9,340 bases of DNA from positions 1 to 9,340 of the forward strand of contig PEWI01000192.1 in assembly GCA_002779555.1 (NCBI GenBank), written 5' to 3'. The DNA comes from Candidatus Bathyarchaeota archaeon CG07_land_8_20_14_0_80_47_9. GTDB taxonomy: Archaea; Thermoproteota; Bathyarchaeia; Bathyarchaeales; Bathycorpusculaceae. Position 1 is the stretch's first letter, and each line of letters opens with the position of its first letter. Positions 4,625 to 9,340 of this stretch are shown piece after piece. The notes under the pieces are model-generated. The model made no database searches. It was given only the letters and a program-made list of their open reading frames with translations, and was not told the origin of the DNA. The position numbers and the translations under genes are program-made.

Positions 4625-6088
4625 ATGTCTAGAGTTAACCTCAAATCAAAACTCACGCTTTTCGATGTGACGAATCTAGTGGTGGGGGCTATAATAGGAG
4701 CTGACATTTATGTGGCTTCAGCATTTGGAGCAGGTCTTCTCGGGCCATTTTCATTAATTGTGTGGGTCGTGGCCGGATTTATGGCCATCGTGATTGCACT
4801 GTGTTTTGCTCAATGTGCCGCGCTGCTTCCGAAAGTTGGAGGTCCATACGCATATGCCCATGCAGCATGGGGAACCTTTGCAGGTTTTATTGTCGGCTGG
4901 TCTCTTTGGCTTGCTGAATGGATGTCACTGGCTGTTTTTCCAGTGGCCTTTACACAGTACTTGATGTTCTTCTTACCAGGTCTTGACTTGGTTTCTCAAG
5001 TCATCGTGAAAGTGTTATTCGTTGTCTTTCTCATAGTCATGAACGTTGCCGGAGTCAAGGCTGCGGGAAGAATAAATGACGCGCTTACGTTGGTCAAGCT
5101 TGCTCCACTGATTTTCTTCGCTGTGATTGGTTTACTATACATGGCTTCAAACATGACTACGGCTGTCATGAATTTTTCACCATTTTTACCATATAGTTTT
5201 AGTAATTTTGGGGCGGCTCTCATCTTGATATTTTGGGCATATGCAGGCTTTGAAATCTCAACCATACCAGCAGAGGAAATAAGAGACCCGAGCAGAACAA
5301 TCCCTAGAGCTATAATACTTGGAATTTCAATCGTGACCATTTTCTACTTAACAACGAACATTGTGCTCTTTGGGGTAAGGCGATGGGATTGGCTGCAGAA
5401 TGACAATGCACCTTTAGCGACGGCAACAAGTATAGCGTTAAGTTCAATCCCGGCACTGGCACTGCTCGGCGGAATCGTAGTCGGAGGTGGAGCTCTGGTT
5501 TCCGTCGCTGGTTCTGACGAATCAGGAATGATAGGAACGTCAAGGCTCGGATATGCACTGGCTGCTGACGGTCTGTTTCCACGAGTTTTCGCAAAGATTC
5601 ATCCCAAATTTAAGACGCCTTACCTAGGAATAATCATTCAGGCAGTTACTGCCTTGGTAGCAGCGATAATGGGTGGCTTAAGCATGCTAATCGCTACATC
5701 CGTGTTCTTTATGGCAATTGCCTACGTGGCAACTAGCGCATCAATTTTTTCTCTACGTCGTAAGGGCGCAAAAGCTCAGTTCCATCTTAGAGGAGGCTGG
5801 GTGATTCCAAGCCTAGGAGTGATCTTCTCTCTTTATCTAATCACGCAATGCTCCCTCACTCAGATCGCGTTAGGTCTGATCTTGCTCTTTGTAGGGGTAC
5901 CAATCTACATCAAATACTCCCCAAAGAAAGAGATTGCTGAACTTAAAGAGGCATTGATTTCCAGCGAATCTGTCATAAGAAGAGCGTACAATCAGGAGGA
6001 GAGGTTTTTGGCTCATGCCATGATGCACATAAAGAGGTTATATAGAAGAATTACTGGCAAGAAGCAGACGTGGAATGAAACCAAGTAG
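4625..6088 (+). CDS. APC-superfamily amino acid/polyamine permease
   Basis: This is a 487-residue integral membrane protein with about 12 predicted helices. TM1 carries the broken-helix substrate motif VGAIIGADIYV (residues 20-30; family form GxGIGxGIF). The end of TM2 has FAQCAALLPKVGGPYAYAHA (61-80), the family FAEL-x-P-x-GG-Y-x-Y signature with Gln and Cys replacing Glu and Leu. TM6 has FWAYAGFE followed by PAEEIRDPSRTIPRAI (215-230), also typical. Such carriers import amino acids or exchange amino acids and amines, driven by H+ or an antiported substrate. The first strict TM1 glycine motif reads GAD where many members have GSG or GTG, so the substrate is unclear. A basic tail of about 55 residues after TM12 probably lies in the cytoplasm. 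The ATG at 4625 was chosen for its AGGTGAT site. It appears monocistronic and converges on the ATPase gene. Confidence 0.92.
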   Translation: MSRVNLKSKLTLFDVTNLVVGAIIGADIYVASAFGAGLLGPFSLIVWVVAGFMAIVIALCFAQCAALLPKVGGPYAYAHAAWGTFAGFIVGWSLWLAEWMSLAVFPVAFTQYLMFFLPGLDLVSQVIVKVLFVVFLIVMNVAGVKAAGRINDALTLVKLAPLIFFAVIGLLYMASNMTTAVMNFSPFLPYSFSNFGAALILIFWAYAGFEISTIPAEEIRDPSRTIPRAIILGISIVTIFYLTTNIVLFGVRRWDWLQNDNAPLATATSIALSSIPALALLGGIVVGGGALVSVAGSDESGMIGTSRLGYALAADGLFPRVFAKIHPKFKTPYLGIIIQAVTALVAAIMGGLSMLIATSVFFMAIAYVATSASIFSLRRKGAKAQFHLRGGWVIPSLGVIFSLYLITQCSLTQIALGLILLFVGVPIYIKYSPKKEIAELKEALISSESVIRRAYNQEERFLAHAMMHIKRLYRRITGKKQTWNETK

Positions 6089-6205
6089 GCCTAACCTCCT
6101 GTTTTCGGAGACGCTCCTTCTGCAGGTACTACAGGTCACTGCTTTGTGATGGTCAAAACTGAATTGTAGAATTTAGACGTAAGTCTGAACTTATACGGCC
6201 CCACC

Positions 6206-6234
6206 GACTAATTTTCCTGTTTTAGGAAAAAGTC
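6206..6234. terminator. Hairpin in the convergent intergenic region
   Basis: TTTTCCT (6212-6218) pairs with AGGAAAA (6224-6230) around loop GTTTT. GACT (6206-6209) with AGTC (6231-6234) extends the stem across a 2-base bulge. It lies between the ends of the permease and ATPase genes, and both strands show T runs, so it could end transcription from either side. A smaller repeat CAGAT (6249-6253) / ATCTG (6264-6268) follows. The remainder of 6089-6285 shows nothing else. Confidence 0.4.
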
Positions 6235-6285
6235 TTGCTTATTTTGGGCAGATAACTTGCCTGATCTGGTATTCACTTTTTGCAT

Positions 6286-8730
6286 CTATCTATATGTCAG
6301 ATCTGGTCTAAACAGCAAGAGCTTCGCAATTTCCCGCCAAACGATAGTGAGAAGAGCGAAGGCAAAGACCAGGCCAAGCTGACTGGCCGTGAGTGCCGAA
6401 AGCCTGAGCTGCAACCCTACTGAAGGTACGCTGACTGCAACGAGCAGGAAAGAGAAAGCAAGAACTGCCCACACGTCCATCACCCTATTTGACAAAGGAC
6501 CCAAAATGTAAAGCGGTTCCTTTTCTGAACGTGAAACAAAGGCAAGGATTACATGGCCCATTATCCAAGCAGAAAAGGCGAAAGTCTGCGTTTCAATGTT
6601 AGAAAGGTTTTGCCAACGTGCGTAAAAGTACGAGAACATGACGGCTGCAAAAAGACTTGCCGCGGAGACTGCAATGTCGACTATCATTCCTGAATCAGGG
6701 AACTTTGCTTTCGAATCCCTTGGCTTCCGGCTGTAAATCGTTCTTTCAGCGGGCTCTGTGACAAATCCGGCAGAGGCAGCGAGATCCATGAAAAGTTCGA
6801 GGACGATTATCTGTATTGGGGCAAACGGTAAGGGTACGCCTAGAACCAGAGGCAAAAGGAAGATTGAGATCAGCGCAGCCTTAACAGACAGATAATAGCT
6901 CAAGCCTTTTCTGAGGTTGTCAAAGAATTTGCGGCCCTCAAAGATCGCCTGCCCAATAGTCACAAAATTATCATCGGTCAATACAACATCTGCCGCTTCT
7001 TTAGCCGCGTCAGTACCTTTTATGCCCATCGCAATGCCAACATCTGCCCCTTTAAGGGCCAGAGTATCGTTGACACCGTCACCAGTGACCGCAACAACTT
7101 CGTTGTTTGCATGTAACGCTTTTACCAGCCGATACTTATGCTCGGGCGTCGTTCTCGCAAAAACGGAGACTTCCTTCACACCCTTCTGCAGTTCCTCATC
7201 AGAAAGCCTGTCCAGCTCCTCACCAGTTAGCACTCTCTCTGAAGGGATGCTCACACTCTTCGCAATGTAGGCGGCGGTCTGCGGATGATCACCAGTGACC
7301 ATGATCGTCCTGATTCCCGCTCTATGCGCGGTCTCTATGGTTTCTTTGACGCCTTGACGTGGAGGATCCTCGATGGAAACCAGCCCCACAAAATCCCAAT
7401 TTGACTCCAATTCTGAAAACGGCAAATCCGCTTCTTCAGCGGAGACCTTTTTTTCTGCAACAGCAATTACTCTCCTTCCTTTCGCTGTTTCATTTCTGAG
7501 CTCCTCTTCAACAGCGCCATTGCTGTCTGACGAGGTTAGAATTTCCTCCGGCGCTCCAACAGCCGAAAGCCAGAAACCATCATTTCTCACACGCAAAACA
7601 GCTCTGGTCCGTTTGTTGCTCTCAAAACCGCGTTCGCGGAGAATCCTTCCGAAATCCGCTTTGACTCCGAGTTCGCTGGCTTTTTCGAGAACTGCCTTGT
7701 CAGTGGGAGACAATGACATCTCAGTTAATGCAGCTGTTGCTGCACTAAGCGTTCTAGCCTCTTCGTTCCGTGGAAAAACGTGGGCAACTTCCATCTTGTT
7801 CTCAGTGATTGTTCCTGTCTTGTCAGTAACGATGACAGTTGCGTCACCTAGAACTTCGGTAGCTTTGAGCTTCTTAACCAGGAAACCCTTTTGCGAAAGC
7901 CTGTAGGAGCCTATCCCCAAGATCATTGTAATTATGATTGGCAATTCTTCAGGGATAGCAGCAAAAGCAAGTGCAAGCCCTGTCAGAATCAGCTGGACAA
8001 GATTCTGTGATCCGAAGCGCAGGAAGCCTATAGACGGTATGATTACGCTGAAGAAGAGAGCAACCCAAGCAAGGGTTTTCGAGAGCGACTTCATCGCCAA
8101 TTGCAGTGGGGTCCTCGGAGGTTTGATCCTTTCAGCGAGAGCGGAAATCTTGCCGAAACTGGTGTTTCTGCCAGTGGCGTAAGCTTCTCCTCTTCCTTCG
8201 CCCGAGACGATTAATGTTCCAGCAGAAACGTCATCTCCAACCCTTTTCTCTTTGGGAAGAGATTCGCCTGTCAAAATCGACTCATCAACTTGAATATCGT
8301 AAGCTACGTCAAGTTTGCAGTCAGCAGCAATTCGTGTGCCCTGAGTGAAAACCAAAACGTCGCCGGGAACCACTTTCTCAGTTTCAACCTCAACTATGAT
8401 GCCGTCCCGCATGACTCTAGTTTTTGGAGCGGCCAGCTCAGAAAGCGCAGATATGGCTTTCTTGGCGCGATATTCGTTCCAGATTTCGACAAAAACCAGC
8501 ACAAAGATAATGCTGAAGATTGTCAAGGCATCTTCCGGGCTTCCGAAAACCGTGTAGGCTACACCAACGACAAGCAACAGCAAAATCATAGGTTCAGTTA
8601 CTTCTTCCTTCGCGATACCGAGGAAACTTGTCTTCTGAGGTCTGACAAACTGGTTTCGCCCGACCTGTTCAAGTCTTCTTTCAGCTTCGACATAAGAAAG
8701 TCCCTTTGACTTCTTGTCCAAGCCTTCCAT
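6286..8730 (-). CDS. P2-type cation-transporting ATPase with PEELP motif
   Basis: This is an 814-residue pump from ATG 8728-8730; an in-frame TTG at 8773-8775 would add 15 residues. I prefer the ATG because the TATA-like TTTTTATG (8788-8781) would start transcription near 8758, downstream of the TTG. Residue numbers below use the TTG frame. All catalytic motifs are present: TGES 169-172, phosphorylation site Asp318 in DKTGTIT, GAPEE 407-411, DPPR 470-473, MVTGD 492-496 and TGDGVND 564-570. Ten membrane helices are likely: two before the actuator domain, two before phosphorylation, six at the C-terminus. M4 is PEELP (275-279) instead of PEGLP. M6 has ELFMD (660-664), which places Glu where Ca2+ pumps have Asn and keeps the Asp. 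M5 has Lys632 near the usual Asn/Glu sites. The N-domain is compact. It resembles Ca2+-ATPases overall, but the ion (Ca2+, Mn2+, H+ or Na+) cannot be fixed. Confidence 0.93.
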   Translation of the reverse strand: MEGLDKKSKGLSYVEAERRLEQVGRNQFVRPQKTSFLGIAKEEVTEPMILLLLVVGVAYTVFGSPEDALTIFSIIFVLVFVEIWNEYRAKKAISALSELAAPKTRVMRDGIIVEVETEKVVPGDVLVFTQGTRIAADCKLDVAYDIQVDESILTGESLPKEKRVGDDVSAGTLIVSGEGRGEAYATGRNTSFGKISALAERIKPPRTPLQLAMKSLSKTLAWVALFFSVIIPSIGFLRFGSQNLVQLILTGLALAFAAIPEELPIIITMILGIGSYRLSQKGFLVKKLKATEVLGDATVIVTDKTGTITENKMEVAHVFPRNEEARTLSAATAALTEMSLSPTDKAVLEKASELGVKADFGRILRERGFESNKRTRAVLRVRNDGFWLSAVGAPEEILTSSDSNGAVEEELRNETAKGRRVIAVAEKKVSAEEADLPFSELESNWDFVGLVSIEDPPRQGVKETIETAHRAGIRTIMVTGDHPQTAAYIAKSVSIPSERVLTGEELDRLSDEELQKGVKEVSVFARTTPEHKYRLVKALHANNEVVAVTGDGVNDTLALKGADVGIAMGIKGTDAAKEAADVVLTDDNFVTIGQAIFEGRKFFDNLRKGLSYYLSVKAALISIFLLPLVLGVPLPFAPIQIIVLELFMDLAASAGFVTEPAERTIYSRKPRDSKAKFPDSGMIVDIAVSAASLFAAVMFSYFYARWQNLSNIETQTFAFSAWIMGHVILAFVSRSEKEPLYILGPLSNRVMDVWAVLAFSFLLVAVSVPSVGLQLRLSALTASQLGLVFAFALLTIVWREIAKLLLFRPDLTYR

Positions 8731-8780
8731 ACTTCGACTTAAACCAGCTCCAGATTTTAAGAGTTTGCGCCTCAAAAATA

Positions 8781-8788
8781 CATAAAAA
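8781..8788 (-). promoter_or_regulatory. Candidate TATA box for the ATPase gene
   Basis: TTTTTATG on the minus strand predicts a start near 8758, giving a leader of about 28 bases to ATG 8730. A GGAG at 8751-8748 is too far from that ATG (17 bases) to be a clear ribosome binding site, so the start remains open. Confidence 0.3.
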
Positions 8789-8846
8789 TCAAGGTATGGT
8801 CACGCTTGACTAAGTAAAGGCAAGAAGCAGGAAACAAAAAAGAAGG

Positions 8847-8892
8847 TTTATATCGTCATTCTAGTGCTCAGATTAATTCACAAGATTGGGAG
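8847..8892 (+). promoter_or_regulatory. Promoter and ribosome binding site of the small ORF
   Basis: TTTATAT (8847-8853) after purine-rich AAAAGAAGG is the best TATA/BRE match in the window. It predicts a start near 8876. GGGAG (8888-8892) follows, 8 bases before the ATG at 8901. The promoter faces away from the ATPase gene. Confidence 0.55.
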
Positions 8893-8900
8893 TTCGCGTG

Positions 8901-9005
8901 ATGAGTGTAGCCGAGCCGATTCTTGAATGCATTCAGACAATCAAAACACAGGCCCAGCTTCTGCGTTCAACAAGCACATTCAGAGACTTCTTAAGTGTGC
9001 GCTAA
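8901..9005 (+). CDS. Small ORF of 34 residues, unknown
   Basis: The frame begins ATG, or the GTG directly before it, and ends at TAA 9003-9005. The product starts MSVAEPILECIQTIKTQAQL and ends FRDFLSVR. It has one Cys, no membrane helix, and an amphipathic helix is plausible over residues 4-21. Support comes from the well-placed TATA box and GGGAG site upstream and from its being the only ORF served by them. It converges on the ABC transporter gene, whose stop is 36 bases away. It could be a real small protein, a leader or the start of a decayed gene. I recognise no family. Confidence 0.4.
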   Translation: MSVAEPILECIQTIKTQAQLLRSTSTFRDFLSVR

Positions 9006-9041
9006 TGGTTTGAGTAAAATCAACGTTTCAGAGGCCTACAG

Positions 9042-9338
9042 TCATGCTTCAGTACCTGTTTCTTCTCTGAATTGCAGTCTGTAGAATGAGCTGTACAATC
9101 CTTTCTTGCGCATAAGCTGTTCATGCGTGCCTCTTTCCACTATTGACCCTTGGTCGATGGTCAAGATTTCATCGCAAAGCCTGATGGTTGAAAGCCGATG
9201 GGCAATTATTATCGTCATTCTGTTGCGCATCAGTTTTTTCAGGGCTCTCTGTATCACCAGTTCGGTGTAGGCGTCAACTGAGGATGTTGCCTCGTCCAGC
9301 ACCAAGATTTCCGGATTTGCGACTAGCGTTCTGGCAAA
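9042..9338 (-). CDS. ABC exporter ATP-binding domain, C-terminal 98 residues (5' end outside window)
   Basis: The frame is open to the window edge, so the gene continues to the right; 9338 is the first complete codon. It begins FARTLVANP, the stretch that follows the ABC signature. It has Walker B ILVLDE (residues 11-16, catalytic Glu16), D-loop SSVD (19-22) and the H-loop AHRLST with His47. The ending ERGTHEQLMRKKGLYSSFY is typical of MsbA/LmrA-like exporters, in which the ATPase domain is fused after a six-helix membrane domain. Such half-transporters export lipids, drugs or peptides. The Walker A motif, the signature and the membrane part are not in the window. The stop is TGA at 9042-9044. 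The next gene on this strand is the ATPase, about 310 bases on, so an operon is unlikely. Confidence 0.93.
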   Translation of the reverse strand, partial: FARTLVANPEILVLDEATSSVDAYTELVIQRALKKLMRNRMTIIIAHRLSTIRLCDEILTIDQGSIVERGTHEQLMRKKGLYSSFYRLQFREETGTEA

Positions 9339-9340
9339 GC

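Noticed and set aside
8898..8904. Perfect box C (GTGATGA) suggesting a free-standing C/D guide RNA
   Set aside because: No CUGA D box or internal D'/C' pair follows at usable spacing; the match arises from a GTG-ATG-A start.
1..9340. CRISPR arrays, insertion sequences, att sites or a replication origin
   Set aside because: I found no regular repeat-spacer pattern, no transposase, no integrase, no tRNA-end duplication and no repeat cluster that would support any of these.

Overview
The window is archaeal. The evidence is a type II methionine aminopeptidase C-terminus, a DUF1512-type membrane protein (a family I know only from archaea), a 5S rRNA gene standing apart from 16S and 23S, an intron-split tRNA-Trp, and TATA/BRE-like promoters followed by GGTGA- or GGAGG-type ribosome binding sites. 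The mix fits an uncultivated lineage such as Bathyarchaeia better than a well-studied one, but that placement is inference. Six of nine stop codons of recognised genes are TAG.

Layout from left to right. Positions 2-199 (+) hold the end of a type II methionine aminopeptidase gene. It converges on, and overlaps by 4 bp, a two-gene minus-strand unit at 196-1773 that encodes a membrane zinc-ribbon protein and the DUF1512 protein. Upstream of that unit, on the same strand, lies a solitary 5S rRNA gene (1856-1981). A VapBC toxin-antitoxin pair follows (2108-2752, minus), with a strong inverted repeat over its promoter. Positions 2753-3445 hold no intact gene; they contain a frameshifted minus-strand coding remnant and then an AT-rich spacer with the tRNA promoter.

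Positions 3446-3620 (+) hold tRNA-Trp(CCA). It has a 65-nt anticodon-loop intron, built like the known archaeal intron-encoded box C/D guide RNA, and a second insertion of about 33 nt in the variable region. A proteasome-fold Ntn hydrolase (3843-4556) and an APC-superfamily amino acid/polyamine permease (4625-6088) follow on the plus strand, each with its own promoter and ribosome binding site.

The permease converges on a P2-type cation ATPase (6286-8730, minus) that has altered ion-site residues. Divergent from the ATPase, a 34-codon ORF (8901-9005, +) has a good TATA box and ribosome binding site. The window ends inside an ABC exporter nucleotide-binding domain (minus, cut by the edge).

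Apart from the two-gene DUF1512 unit and vapBC, the genes look like independent transcription units. I see no single large new system. The most unusual objects are the doubly interrupted tRNA-Trp with its diverged guide RNA, the Ntn hydrolase with no propeptide, the ATPase ion site and the small ORF.
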